DNA from: Nymphaea colorata | Lineage: Eukaryota > Streptophyta > Magnoliopsida > Nymphaeales > Nymphaeaceae | Assembly (NCBI RefSeq): GCF_008831285.2 | Contig: NC_045138.2 | Coordinates: 42,459,115-42,523,114, forward strand | Direction of reading: 5' to 3' | DNA: 64,000 nt | Part shown: in pieces, positions 1-11,260 of the stretch | How positions within the stretch are numbered: the stretch's first letter is position 1 | Layout of the letters: every line of letters begins with the position of its first letter | Notes under the pieces: model-generated | Databases searched by the model: none | The model's input: only the letters and a program-made list of their open reading frames with translations | Told to the model about the DNA's origin: nothing | Position numbers and translations under genes: made by a program

Positions 1-96
1 ATACATTCTTAGGGCAAAAGTTCAATAAAATAAGGCTTATTTAGTCATACTCACACCTCCCATAGCATCTAAGCTGTTGTAGTGTCCTGACAGCCA
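1..96. repeat. Left LTR segment (3' LTR in element sense), partial
   Basis: This 96-bp stretch matches 6454-6549 in the same orientation, with both ending in a CAGCCA motif (TGGCTG when read on the minus strand, so it starts with the canonical TG of an LTR). The rest of the LTR lies left of the window. Confidence 0.7.
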
Positions 97-279
97 CCCC
101 AAATGCTCGACTGAACCCCAAACAGCCAAGCCTATATGCTATCATTGCCTCCAACACCTTCTATTCGCTGGTGTGAGGGGAAGTCGTACTCTTCCAACTA
201 CCAAATTCAAAACAGCCCTAATGAGCATGAGAATGAGCAAGAGAGAGGTATCAACATTAGAAGAGACATCCAGTTGAGA

Positions 280-720
280 AGGAGATGGTTCAGTTGAGGG
301 GGACCCACACATAGGAGAGAGAGACAACAATGGAGAGACGAAGAGAGAGACAAAAGAATGATATTTTAGGCGAGGGAAGAAAACAGGTGAGAGGGAGAGT
401 GCTTGGGAGGGAGAGGGTAGAGAGATATGCGAGAGTAAGAGATAGTGAGGGTGAGAGGTGGCTGGCGGGAGAGAGTGTGAGTAGAGAGACGAGAGAGTAA
501 AGGCAAAGGAGGGAGAGAGTGCGGGAGACCAGGGGAGTCTGTGAAGAAGGGTTCAGTTGAGGAAGAACTTGAGGCAAGATGGAAGGCAAGAGTGGGCGAC
601 AGTGAGGGCGAGAAGACTCGAGACAGAGATGGAGAAGAGCCGAGATGCAATAGAGGGCAAGTAAGAAGGAGAAGGTACAAGAGACAGAGAGAAATCGAGA
701 GGGGCTTACCTCAGCACTGC
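280..720. repeat. Purine-rich GA low-complexity tract
   Basis: A roughly 440-bp region rich in GAGAGA and AGAGGG on the plus strand, interrupted but strongly strand-biased. The long open frames here on both strands are products of this composition (serine/leucine-rich on one strand, arginine/glutamate-rich on the other) and I do not regard them as genes. Confidence 0.7.
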
Positions 721-905
721 CGCCCTTCACCTCTGCTAGTTCCTTAGCCGCCGCTTCCTCTTCCACCTCCTGTTCCTCTGTGTCAACTCCCAGCGAGAGA
801 CAAATAGGGAGAGCCCTACGTCATGCCTTCCTCTTCACGTGGGTGGGATTCAGGTCTGGGTCTGGACTCTAATCCAAACCGACCTGCCAAAATGCTGCTC
901 ATTAT

Positions 906-925
906 ATCCTGCCCTCCTTAAACCA
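906..925 (-). other. Candidate polypurine tract of the Ty3/gypsy element
   Basis: On the minus strand the sequence downstream of integrase reads CGAGGACAAAATTT then TTTAAGGAGGGCAGGA. This resembles the tail of plant Ty3/gypsy elements, where a GAGGACAAA motif and a purine run immediately precede the 3' LTR. If this is the true tract, the 3' LTR runs left from about 905. An alternative short tract (ATTTGGGG) abuts the TGGCTG end at 97. Confidence 0.5.
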
Positions 926-1738
926 AATTTTGTCCTCGAAATTTCGATCATACCTCAATGTAAGAATAGGAGTGGATACTTCTTTTGCATATCAGCCTCG
1001 AGCTCCCATGTGTTCTCCTTCAACCCATGGTGTTGCCATTCACTTTTACTTAAGGAATTCCCTTAGCGTGAAGTATTTGCTCTCTTTGATCCACAATTCT
1101 AATAGGTTTTTCTTTCATCATCAAATCATCTTGCACCTAAAAACCTAAAAAATCAATCATGTGTGTAGAATCTGACACATATTTTGAAGTATGGAGACGA
1201 GGAAAATGTCATGAACATGACTCAAGTTAGGTGGTACTGCCAATCTGTACGACACATCTTAGACTTTCTCTGATATCTCAAACGGCCTAATGAACCTCGC
1301 GCTCAACTTTCCTTAATACAAAATCAAAAAACGCCTTTAGTAGGTGAAATTTTCAAAAACACATTATCACCAACCTCAAAAGTCAACTCTCTACGTCGAA
1401 TGTTAGCATAACTCTTCTGTTTACTTTGAGCTGTCAATAACTTTTTCCTTATAAATTGTACTTAGTCAATACAACATCAAAGGGTTTTCGATCTTGCCAT
1501 TACCCATTTCAATCCAATAAGTTGGCGATCTACATGGCCTTTTATATAATGTCTCGAAAGGTGTCATCTTGATACTAGATGGTACCTGTTATTATATGCA
1601 AACTTTGTCAATTTCACATGTTTATGTCATTCTCATTTCCAGTCTAAAACATAAGCATGTAACATGTCCTCTAAGGTCTAGATGATCCTCTCAGATTTTC
1701 CATTAGTTTGGGGGTTCTGCTCAGTTTAAGTTTGGTAC

Positions 1739-2107
1739 CTAATGCCTTTTGCAATTGTTCCTAAAACCTACAGGTAAAACGTGGATCTCCATTTGCAATA
1801 ATAGATTTGGTACTCCATGTAGTTTCATTATCTCACCAATATATAACACTACGAGACTTTTCAATGAATAACTGATTCTGATTAGCAGAAAATGAACTGA
1901 CTTTATAAGTTGATCAACAGTCACTCATATGGCATCATGTTGTCTCTTGGTGTGAGGCAAACCAACCACCAAATCTATTTTAATGTCCTCCCATTTCTTC
2001 ACTAGAATATTTATCATCTGTAACAAGCCTCTTGGCTGTTGATGTTTTGTTTTGAACCATTGACAAACTAAACATTTTGCGACATATTCTATAATATCAC
2101 GCTTCAT
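1739..2107 (-). pseudogene. Ty3/gypsy integrase, H2C2 zinc finger and start of catalytic core
   Basis: Two adjoining minus-strand frames. The first (2107 to 1925) has the zinc-binding part (MKRDIIEYVAKCLVCQ) and the DLVVGLPHTKRQHDAI stretch that leads into the core. The second (1924 to 1739) continues with VDQLIKSVHFL, YSLKSLVVLYIGEIMKLHGVP, the plant gypsy integrase core. A frame break separates them, and the third catalytic acidic residue is not in an open frame. Integrase would insert element cDNA into chromosomes; this copy cannot make it intact. Confidence 0.85.
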
Positions 2108-2299
2108 TCCAGACCACCAATAATTTCATTTTATATCCTAAAACATCTTTATAGTGCTAGAGTATATGAAAAATTTGGATTTATGAGCTTCATCAAGCAA
2201 CTAATGCTTAACCCTTTCATCTCTAGGAACCCATAATCTTTGTCAAAACCACAGTAAACCATCTTCATCTTGATACCAAGAAAAATTTGTCAGCTTACT

Positions 2300-2850
2300 T
2301 TATTTCATGTTTTTAGCAAAATCAAGGTCTTTTTTTTCTTCAATATAAGCTCCTCCAACAATGGATTGTATTAAGGCAGTCATTGTTGCTTTGTTCTTAT
2401 CACATAGGTGAGGCTGCCATGCTATCACATCTTGTAACAATGCCCAATAGTGATTCATCATACTACATATCATTGCCTTTGCATGCCTGTTCAAAGCATC
2501 AACCACCATATTTGCTTTTACTAGATGATATGATATTTGAAATCGCAATCCTTTAAGTACTGAATCCATCTTTTTTGCCTTAGAATGATATCCTTTTGAG
2601 AGAATATGTATTTCAACAACTTTATGGTTTGTAAACACTTCGAACATTGTCTTGTAGAGATAGTGTCTCCATATCTTTTATGCGAATACTACCCCGCTCA
2701 TAATGTCAAATCATGAGTAGGATAATGCTTCTCATGTATCTTCAACTGAGCCACCACATGACAATGTTGCATCAGCTATAACCAATTTTTGATGCATCAG
2801 TGTATATCAAAAATCCAAAATTACTAGATAGAAACATCAAGATAGGTGTG
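2300..2850 (-). pseudogene. Ty3/gypsy RNase H, broken
   Basis: The upstream part (about 2790-2850) reads YTDASKIGYS, the first RNase H acidic motif, followed by stops. The open part 2647-2300 begins FEVFTNHKVVEIHI and continues to YHLVKANMVVDALNRHAKA, the usual end of the domain (consensus H-P-G-K-A-N-VVADALSR). Several residues and reading frames are altered. The linker to integrase follows. Confidence 0.82.
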
Positions 2851-2888
2851 GTGGTAAGTTTGTCCTTCAAAGTTTAGAAACTCTTTTA

Positions 2889-3602
2889 TTACTCCTTATC
2901 CCAAACATACTTCATTCCTTTTCTTAATAGCTTATTTATGGGTGTAGCTATTTTCGAAAAGTATTGTATAAAGCTATGATAGTACCCTACTAATCCCAAT
3001 ATCCTTCTAACCTCAATTGCGTTGTGTGGCATCCTCCAATCCTGTACTACAGACACCTTAGCCGGATCTATGGAAACTCCATCTTTTGAAAACATAAGAC
3101 CAAGGAAGTTTACCTTGTCTAGCAAAAATTCACATTTTGAGTACTTGATATATAACTTATGTTTGCACAAAATCCTAAATACACTCCTTAAGTGATCTTT
3201 GTGCTCTGCCTCACTATTTAAATACACCAAAATATCATCCACAAATACAATAACAAATCTATCCAAGTAGTCTTGGAAAACACAATTCATGAGATCCATA
3301 AACGTTGTAGAAGTATTGACAAACTCAAAAGGTATGACCCTAAATTCATAGTAACCATATCTAGTTTGAAACATAGTCTTAGTCACATCTTCCTCCCATG
3401 TCAAAAGTTGATGATAACATATTCTTATATCAATCATGGAAAACATCTTTGTGTTCTTGAACTGATCAAACAAGTCCTCAATTCTAGAAAGCGGATACTT
3501 ATTTTTTATAGTGACTTGATTTAATATGCAGTAATCTATACAAAAGTACATCATCCCATGCTTCTTCTTAACAAACAACATGAGTGACCCCCAATGTGAC
3601 AT
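2889..3602 (-). pseudogene. Ty3/gypsy reverse transcriptase
   Basis: The best-preserved part of the element, 237 residues in one frame. Motifs in order: FCIDYCILNQVTIKNKYPLS near residue 20, FSMIDIRICYHQL near 55 (first catalytic Asp), FRVIPFEFVNTSTTF near 87, and the catalytic box FVDDILVY near 120 (family usual Y/F-V-D-D). After it comes KCEFLLDKVNFLG and the thumb/connection region ending near GYYHSFIQYFSKIA. The catalytic Asp pair is intact. Upstream residues of the domain lie out of frame beyond 3602. Confidence 0.93.
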
Positions 3603-3967
3603 GTTGGGTCAAATGAAGCCCTCATCTAAGAGCTCATGTAGTTATTTCTTCAATTATTCTAACTCTACTGATGCCATATGACATGATGCCTTAGAAATGA
3701 GAGTTGTCTCTAGTAACAACTCTATCTTGAATTCAAATTTCTATGTTGGAGGAAAACTCTTTGACTCTTCAGGAAACACACCGGGGTACTCACTTACAAT
3801 GACAACATTTTTTAACTTCAACAGCTTAGTCTTGCTCGTCAACAAGTTGACCAAGCATGCAACACTCCCCTTTTCTAACAATCATTTAGCCTTTAGTGTA
3901 GACACCATTATCTTATCAGTTCGACTGACTTTTCGAGCTTGGAACTCTACTGGCTACATCTCCTGAG

Positions 3968-4320
3968 TCAACAACTGTATTTACTACTTTTTGTAATTTT
4001 ATTAGCATAATGCGTATATAGCAAATCCATGCCTAGAATAACATTGAACCCACTTTGACTTATGATCACCAACTGTGCATGAAAATAATGTTGATGGATC
4101 TCTACATTCACATTAAGTAGATATTGGTTACATGAATCTTGAGCATGCATACGACTGACCAATTTTAAGACATATACATCATCTCAGCCAACAGTTCTAG
4201 TGAAATGGCAAATTGACTAGATATGGAAGAATGAGTCATCCCTGCATCAAATAATACTCTAGCAATGTAAGAACTAACAAGTAATATAACTTCAATGAGT
4301 TCATGTGCCTAAAGCTCATC
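3968..4320 (-). pseudogene. Ty3/gypsy aspartic protease region
   Basis: Minus-strand translation near 4225-4260 reads VLFDAGMTHSS, corresponding to the retropepsin active site usually written LFDSGATHSF, so the Ser of D-S-G has become Ala. Downstream, 4162-3968 contains SGFNVILGMDLLYTHYA, the conserved C-terminal flap/ILGMDWL region. Frames are broken between the two. It would normally cleave the Gag-Pol polyprotein. Confidence 0.75.
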
Positions 4321-4389
4321 CATGGTGGTCGCGTAGACATGTCTGATAGTCTTTGGTGCTCTTGAAGGACCTGCCTCGAACTTCTTCAA

Positions 4390-5010
4390 CTCTTTTTCAT
4401 GCATTTTGGGGCAATCTTTGATAAAATGTCTCATCTTTCCACAGTATCAAAACGATCTAGTCTCCTTATAACACGACTTCCTGGTGTGCACATTTGAGCA
4501 AGTGGCTCAGTAAAGTCAAAGTAGTTACTACCTCTTGTGTAGTGTCACTGTGGGTAGGCTTATTCCGCTTGAATGCTTTGTCATCTCGCTTCTTATAAGG
4601 CTTTCAAATGTCCATGAGGTTGTGGTGCTTGGCTTGCATCTCCCACTATGCGAGTGCTAGCTTGTCTTCTTATGATGGTCCCTTTGCATTCTTTCCCATC
4701 CTTTTCCATGCATCTAGCCATGGGGACCACCTCATTCAAATTGTGAGGCTTGCTAGACATCACCTTGCTTCGTAGTCTGTTACGCAAATAATATACAAAC
4801 TTGTCGAGTCTGGCCTCATCAGTGGTGTAGACATTTCTACGTGTCGATACTTAGTAACATACTCCTCCAAGATTATATGATTTTTGTGGTAACTTAAGAA
4901 ACCCTTGCATTTTTTTGTTTCTTGCATGTGTTGAGAAGTAGGTGTTGAAGAATGAACTCGCTACAATGGTAGAGCAATCATCCATGGGTGTGTGAACCTC
5001 AAGGAGATTT
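4390..5010 (-). pseudogene. Ty3/gypsy gag with CCHC zinc knuckle, broken
   Basis: From high to low coordinate: a gag core (about 5000-4800, translation KKMQGFLKLPQKSYNLG, the plant retrotrans_gag region), RNRLRSKVMSSKPHNLNEVV (4787-4593), then a nucleocapsid knuckle near 4430-4475 (CGKMRHFIKDCPK, of the form CX2CX4HX4C). The first knuckle Cys pair is partly out of frame. Stops interrupt the core. The gene would encode the capsid. Confidence 0.72.
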
Positions 5011-5019
5011 GCTCAACCT

Positions 5020-6453
5020 TCCCTAAGACACACAAGTTGGGAAGGTAGGAGCCCAACACCCCAAGCACATCGCGCAACAATATTTTCGGGCTTTGCACCG
5101 CCTGCGCTCCGAGTAGGCGAGACCAGTTGCAAGGGTGGGCATATTTCCATAACCCACTGGCCTCCCATCAATTATTCTTTTTTAACTTATCATTATGAGA
5201 ATACTTTCACAATGGGACCGGCTAGCACATGAGGTTGGTTCACTTCAGGAGAGTACCTGTACCTCAAACACCTTCATAAGAGGGTTACACATTCAGTCAA
5301 TACTCTTATCTAGCCATCATACTTTATTGGTACTTCTACCCTTAAAATTCATTTAATTGCGTAGCTACCCAATGGCAATGCATACAAAAAACTTATAGCA
5401 TTCACATCGATCAAACATAACCATCACATCATACAAAAACTTAGCCAAACCATAGAGAGTAGTCTTGATCTGCGATTGGCTTGTAGCTGTTATATGCAAA
5501 AATCATGTTAGGATGCTCACTAATATACAATTGTAATCAAAGAGATACTCAACGTAATACCTCACCTAATCTGTCCTAAATAGCTATAATTTCTATCATG
5601 CGCATGCCATCATGTAATAATTTTAAAATAATCAGCCAATCTCATAGTCATTTAATCACACACATACATTCATGTGGCAATAAATTGTATCACACATCAT
5701 TTAACAGAACACAATCATAGGATCCAACGATCCTAAGCACACACTCTATATTTGGCTCCAAGTAGGGATTTGCTTAGAATGCCACCATACCTATCACATG
5801 TTGCTACAAACACCAAAAATCACCTCGAGCTCCAAATCCTGTCACTCAAGGTCTACTTGATGTGCCCGGTGCACCTGCAAAAATTCAAAGTAGTAAGTTT
5901 TCCATTCATTTCACTCTAAAATCTAGATAGGTAAGAAATAGGACCATTGAGGCATATGTCATCATTTCAAGTGGGTGTCGACAGGTTGTATCGGCCCATA
6001 AAGCCCTCCAATAAGTTTTTTTCATCTTTTTGAGGTTATGACCGATTGATCTGAACTCCAACACCTTGATTCAACATATCAGTAGTATGTTTCTTAACTT
6101 GCTTTCTTAGTTGAAACGTCATCCAAGTAGTCATACTTCCCCAGTTGTCAATTCGATGACAACTCTAACTCACTAGTAAGGGCACAAACGTAATCAAATC
6201 CCATGAAATAAGCATTATTATATCACCTTAAGGTATGTCCGAACCCTAATAATTTACACGTTTTGTTGTCCCTTCAAATCATAATTTCACATGTGACCCA
6301 ACATTCCTATAAACAAATGAAATATTAATATCAATGATAACATGCATCAAACATTCCTGAAAACAATCTTGAACTTTCCCCACATTATCAAAATCTCTTC
6401 CATGCTCCCTAACCACTTCAAATATTAACCCATCGTGTTAAAGAGATAATTAT
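5020..6453. other. Leader/5' LTR part of the Ty3/gypsy element, no gene
   Basis: AT-rich with no coding frame I can support. Since the element reads leftward, this should hold the untranslated leader, primer-binding site and most of the 5' LTR. I could not place the exact LTR inner boundary. A GC-richer stretch at 5040-5160 looks foreign to its surroundings but has no recognised ends. Confidence 0.5.
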
Positions 6454-6549
6454 ATACATTCTTAGGGCAAAAATTCAATAAAATTATTCTTGTTTAGCCC
6501 TACTCACCCCTCTTATAGTGTCTAACCTGCTGTAGTGTCCTGGCAGCCA
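6454..6549. repeat. Right LTR segment (5' LTR in element sense)
   Basis: Direct repeat of 1-96 with scattered substitutions. Similarity stops sharply at 6549. Beyond it the sequence is unrelated to 97 onward, consistent with either the element's outer boundary or truncation of a longer LTR. Confidence 0.7.
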
Positions 6550-8250
6550 AATATTATTTTGTTAGTTTTGGCTTGTTTCGTATTGGTCATTATTCAAATT
6601 GTGTTTTGGCTTTAAATGCTCAAATTTTATTTAGATTATGTTGGAAAGAGTAATTGTGGCAAAAGCTTTGACAATGATGGACAGAGACAGGGATGTTTTT
6701 CATGGTTGGTTATCAGATGGACTTGATGAACCAGAGGAAGGAATGCAATGGAAGAGAGGTAGAGATATAAAGGAAAAACGTGGAGAACGAGTGGGTGGTG
6801 AAAGGATTTGCAACTAAGGATTTCATTTGAGTGAATTTTTAAGAGTTAACTTACAAATTTAAGAAGCCTATGGATTAGTTGTGGTCATGTGAAGTTTTTG
6901 CCTCTTCATCGACAAACAATCACCTCTTCAATGGAATTCACTAATTGCCCTATATGTGAGTCCTATGTAGTAGAAAGCTTATCCCTTGTATGCACAATCT
7001 ACCACCTGATGGCCTCTCTCCCTATCTCTCCCTAAAATCTCTAAAATCCTACTCTTCTCTTTCCAACCTCTTCATCTTTTCTCTCTACCATGTGACTATT
7101 ATAACCCGTAGGAGAGAAAATATTATGTGAGTGAATGTTTTGTTTGTAAAGCTGTTGTGAATATAGTCATTCACAATGAGATATGCTCTACCACCATTTA
7201 TAGCTAATACTTGCTCTTGTTTTAGTGACGTGTGGTTGTGTGCTAATAAAAGTTGTGCACATTGTTATAGTTGTACTTTATAGTTGTGTGTGACACTGAA
7301 TTTAATAGCCCTTCATCTCAATGCTTGGTGCCTATCTTGAAAGATGCAAAATTAGATGACTAGATCCATATAGCGCCCTTGTAAAATGACAATAATAACA
7401 ATATGTTTCTAAGGTTTGGTTACCTAAAATTATTAATGGCTTTGAAATACTTGCACCGTTCTATGCATTTTTCTTTTATGACCAGATTGTTCTTTGATTT
7501 TCTTTAGTATTGAAGAACTAAAAAGTTTTTAACCATTAGTTTGACATTGAATATCCAATTTTATTATAGTCTTCATCTGATTTTGGTGTTTGATGCAATG
7601 CATAACTATGTGGGTGTTATGGTTTTGTTATATATACCAGTTATCATTTCATATGGTTTGCTGGTATATTTCGCGAGCTTTATCATATGCTTGCATATTT
7701 TTATTTACACATCATTGAGGAGAGAGATGGGAAGAGAGAGAGTAAAAGAATTCCATTAAATAGGACAAGCAACTCGTACTAGGAAAATGATAAAAAAAAA
7801 AAGCCAAACAAAACCCTTCAAAAATAATAGGTAGCCAACCCTATAGAAATAAAAATAGCCACAAAAGATCTATGTTATAGCAGCCGAAATTAAAAACCAA
7901 TAGAAGCGATGGGCCATTTATGAGACCAAGAAATGCAGTGCCAACAAGTGACGCATATCAAGAAATGCAGTGCCCTAAGAGAGAGAATTAGTTAGTAGAG
8001 CTTCAATAGACAAGTGTGAGGGTTTCTTTGCTAGATCACTGGGAAAGGAAAACCAGCAAGAGATGGAGGCAGAGAGTTCGATGTGGGGGAGGCATCGAAG
8101 TCGAAGAGTTGGCCGACATTTTTGTGGACGATGAGAAACCAAACTTGCCGATGTGCCCAAGCAGAAGTCTCAATGAAGGGAGAAGCCCTGATGGTGGCAA
8201 TCCATTGTCAAGTGTCTTAGAAAATGAAGGAGCCCTTTTAGTTTGCTGAA
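6550..8250. other. Intergenic, no recognised feature
   Basis: AT-rich DNA between the gypsy and LINE relics. The plus strand at about 6650-6820 could read through as a short charged peptide but matches no family I know. An open frame at 7541-7759 is hydrophobic and probably chance. Confidence 0.5.
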
Positions 8251-8255
8251 GTGGT

Positions 8256-8760
8256 GTGCCTTACAAAGTAGTAGGTTTTAGTGAAAAACCTACAATCTCT
8301 ATTATAGGTAATGGGAAATTTTTAGTATGTCCAGACAATGAACAAGAATTGGAAATGGTGCTCTTGAGGAACGTGTGGAGGGTAGGGGCTCGATACCTTA
8401 TCACCAATAGATGGTCCTCCTCGCATAAAAATGAACATCAATGAAGAGGCAACTATATCAATTTTGGGTCCAACTTCTAGGGTTTCTAGCAACTTTATGG
8501 AACTACACTTACCAAGGTGTAGCCAAGGCTTTGAAGGGCATCTACACATGTGAACACCGCTACTCAAAGTCCTGGGGAGGCTAAGTTTCACAAGGATTGA
8601 TTTGGAAGTCCCAATGAGTTTCAATTTGGTGCCCAAGGTTAAGCTCGGTTTGAGGGGAGAAAAGATGGTAGAGCAAGAAATAAAAAATGAGACGAAAGTC
8701 CCCTTTTGTGACCATTATGGGGCTTTCACACATTCCTCCTCCATCTATTGAAGGAAAGGA
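8256..8760 (+). pseudogene. LINE ORF1: DUF4283 and zf-CCHC_4, broken
   Basis: DUF4283-like wording FLVCPDNEQELEMVLLRN then WRVGARYLITNRWSSS sits at about 8315-8425 (consensus: vl..gpW.vgg..l.l.rW.p). After a frame change, about 8575-8745 reads FTRIDLEVPM, VKLGLRGEKMVEQEI, then PFCDHYGAFTH. This is the zf-CCHC_4 region, in which the second knuckle Cys is replaced by Tyr. ORF1 proteins bind LINE RNA. At least two frame breaks. Confidence 0.7.
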
Positions 8761-9819
8761 CCAATGGAAGAAGGGGTGGTGACACAAGAGGGCACATGAT
8801 ACAAGGTGAGGGAAAATCTCCAGCAAAATAGGCAGCCTCTATCGGGTGGTAGGCCCAATCTGATGAGTGTAAGAAAAAAATGGAGGCTCCTCATCAAAGC
8901 AAGAGGAAGGGGAAGGCCCAATCCTGAAATTAACCAGGAAGTGATTAAGCTTGCTAGAGGGCATGCCCATGCGGGTTAAACAAGGACTCAAGTTGACAAG
9001 GCAAAAGAGGGCTCAGGCCAACCCGCTAGCCCTTGTGCATTACAAAGAGAAGCCCAATATGGGTATGCCTTTAGACATCATAAATTTAATCCTTTTACAA
9101 CTTTTGTTAATGGCGCTATGGACTTGGATAGCTTAACCCCCTCCCCTTCTTAGGGTATGAGTTCAAGTCTGGTTCCTAATTGTGGGATAATGGGTCAAGG
9201 AACAAAGGATTGGGTGAGGTGTAGAAGTCTTCTCAGTTGTTCACAAGCATCAGCAAGGGAAATGGTAAAAAGGGCAACAAAGCTTAGGCATTACCAAATC
9301 TGATGGCTGGATCCCTCTCGAAGACAAAATCAACTAGGAGAAGATAACAAGGGATGGATCAAGGTTGGTAAAAACAATTGAAAAACTAAATTTGGTTGTC
9401 AGAGATGGAGCTGGACCTATCCAACATAATGACAATCTTATGGAAGTGGTAAACAAGTGGGGTTTGTGCATGCTAGTCCAACATGACCTCATGAACTTGT
9501 AAAATAACATAAATCCTGATCTTCATGTTTTGATTAGCACTCAAATTAAAAGAATTGTGCAAGAGAATCTTGCAAAAAGAAGTGACAACTATGGATGATG
9601 TGCGAAGGAAGACACTGAACGTGGCCATGCTTGCATAATTTTCATGTGGAAAGCAAACAAAATGAAAGAGGTGGAATAGAAGAAGAACATGTGGTGGTTG
9701 GAAGGTGTGTTTAGAAGTAATGATGCCCCAAACTTCCTCATGAGGGTAATAGAACTATCCTTGCCTAATCACCCTAATGAGAAAAGCGGCTTTAGTGGAG
9801 ATTGATGGGAAATAAATAG

Positions 9820-10085
9820 TTTGGCCATGCCTATGATTCTTATTGGTGACTTTACCAAACATGAGGACAGGAAGCAAGAAAATGAGTAAGGATATGAATC
9901 TCCACTCTTTTCATGACCTCAATAGCTTTATCAATATGTGCAGTTTAGTAGACCTACAGGATGGAGAAAGCAACTTCACTTGGGACAATAAGTGAATGGT
10001 CACTTGGGATAATAGGCAAATGGATGAGGATAGGATTTTTTTCAATTTAAACTGGGTCTTCATAAAGTCTTTGGTTGGATAATCA
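9820..10085 (+). pseudogene. LINE apurinic-type endonuclease, C-terminal part
   Basis: Translation reads PMILIGDFTKHEDR near 9830 (consensus L-x-GDFN, with Asn changed to Thr) and, in another frame, FHDLNSFINMCSLVDLQDG, SNFTWDNK near 9910-9995, matching the plant L1 endonuclease stretch F.dfl..cgL.Dl...G..fTW.N. Several stops. The N-terminal half upstream is not recognisable. It would nick target DNA for reverse transcription. Confidence 0.68.
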
Positions 10086-10439
10086 TCATGAGAACAACCA
10101 ACTCTTGACAATGTCGAAGCCATCTAGCAACCACAAGGCCCTAGTATTCAAGATACAAGTTGGCAGTCGTAAAGCCACTTATGGAGAACAATTTGGATTT
10201 ATAAAATTTTGGCTCATGGAGGCTGATGTAAAGGAGATTGTTATGGAAACTTGGGCTAAGCACCAAGCTAGCTATTAGATGCCAAAGATCCTAAAGAAAT
10301 TGGCAAAAAATAGGAGGTGTGGAATAGAGAGAAGTTTGGGTGCATGGAACAACAAGTAGTCGGTCTCTATGCCCAGCTAGAAGAAATCCAAAACAAGGAG
10401 GAAAGAGTCTCTGGAAGATTGGAAGAAGAATGAAAGACA

Positions 10440-11260
10440 AAAAATGGTTTGAAATGGCAACTGCTCAGGAAAGAAATCATGTAGAAAAGTAAAGCTAAAG
10501 TGTGATGGCTAAGACGAGACAGGAAAACTACATTCTTCCATGCTATCATGAAAGGAGAACAAAGAAAAGAAATATCTCAGTCATGGAAATAGGAGACAAC
10601 AGAGTTGATAATTTGGAAGCCATCCTGAATGGCACTTCTCACTGCTTCGATGAATTCCTAATGGATGACTCAGCCATAAGGTTCTTACCTTCAACTTTAG
10701 CAAAGGGATCTAGGGTAACAAATCAAGAGAATGAAAGACTCCTAAGGCCAGTCACCAAGGAGGAAGTAGTGGAAGTGTTAAGGGGCATGGACAAGAAAAT
10801 TGTGGCAGACCCTGATGGATTCCCCAATAGTTTCTTTCAAGGGACACGGGATATCATAGGTGAAGACTTTATCATTGAAGTAGCCAGATTTTTCTTCAGT
10901 GGGAAGATGGTGGAAAGCATCAATCAGACAAACATTAGGTTTGATGCCGAAATTTGTGGGAGCCTTCAAAATCATAGATCATTGCCTAATATCTCTTTGT
11001 AACAACACTATTAATGTCATTACTAAATTAATAGTGAACAAGATGCAAAGTATTTTGATGTGTGCGATTGAAGAAAAGCAAGGGGCTTTCTGCAAAAAGT
11101 GAAAAACCATTATGCAATCAGTATGTCCAATAATATCCTTCACAAACTTAGCAAAGTCAAAAGGAAATCTGTTTGCCTTAAATTTGACATGTCAAAAGAT
11201 TATGACATGGTTTCCAACATGTTGTTCTTTGTCCTTACAGATAAATACTTAGACTCAACA
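10440..11260 (+). pseudogene. LINE reverse transcriptase, N-terminal half
   Basis: Begins with the pre-RT region (about 10490-10545, TTFFHAIMKG in one frame; consensus NT.FFH). The long open frame 10502-11002 holds RLLRPVTKEEVVEVLRGMDK, PDGFPNSFFQGTRDIIGED and INQTNI, the standard plant LINE RT1-RT2 text, with the usual KAPGPDGF degraded to VADPDGF. A shifted frame carries DHCLISLCNNTINVITKLIVNKM and KQGAF, and then LKFDMSKDYDMV (first catalytic Asp) at about 11185-11215. The YADD catalytic box and thumb are absent. Confidence 0.85.

Larger units (their letters stand above)
1..6549 (-). mobile_element. Ty3/gypsy LTR retrotransposon, decayed, left LTR cut by window edge
   Basis: Read on the minus strand the order is gag, protease, reverse transcriptase, RNase H, integrase, which is the Ty3/gypsy order. 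Every domain is recognisable by motif, and every one is broken by stops or frameshifts. A 96-bp direct repeat at 1-96 and 6454-6549 marks the two LTRs. The element is nonautonomous now. I could not find a primer-binding site complementary to a familiar tRNA 3' end, so the inner edge of the right (5') LTR is not fixed. The chromovirus-like domain wording suggests a Tekay/Del-type relative, which is inference. Confidence 0.88.
8256..11260 (+). mobile_element. L1-type LINE, decayed and 3'-truncated
   Basis: Plus-strand order is ORF1 (DUF4283 plus zinc knuckle), endonuclease, then reverse transcriptase up to the KFDMSKDYDMV motif, after which similarity stops at about 11260. The order and wording are those of plant L1 LINEs. 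Stops and frameshifts occur throughout. No poly(A) tail or target duplication was found, because the RT C-terminal half and the 3' end are missing. Confidence 0.82.

Noticed and set aside
290-766. Long Ser/Leu-rich frames at the left edge
   Set aside because: They arise from the GA-rich low-complexity tract and appear in more than one frame.
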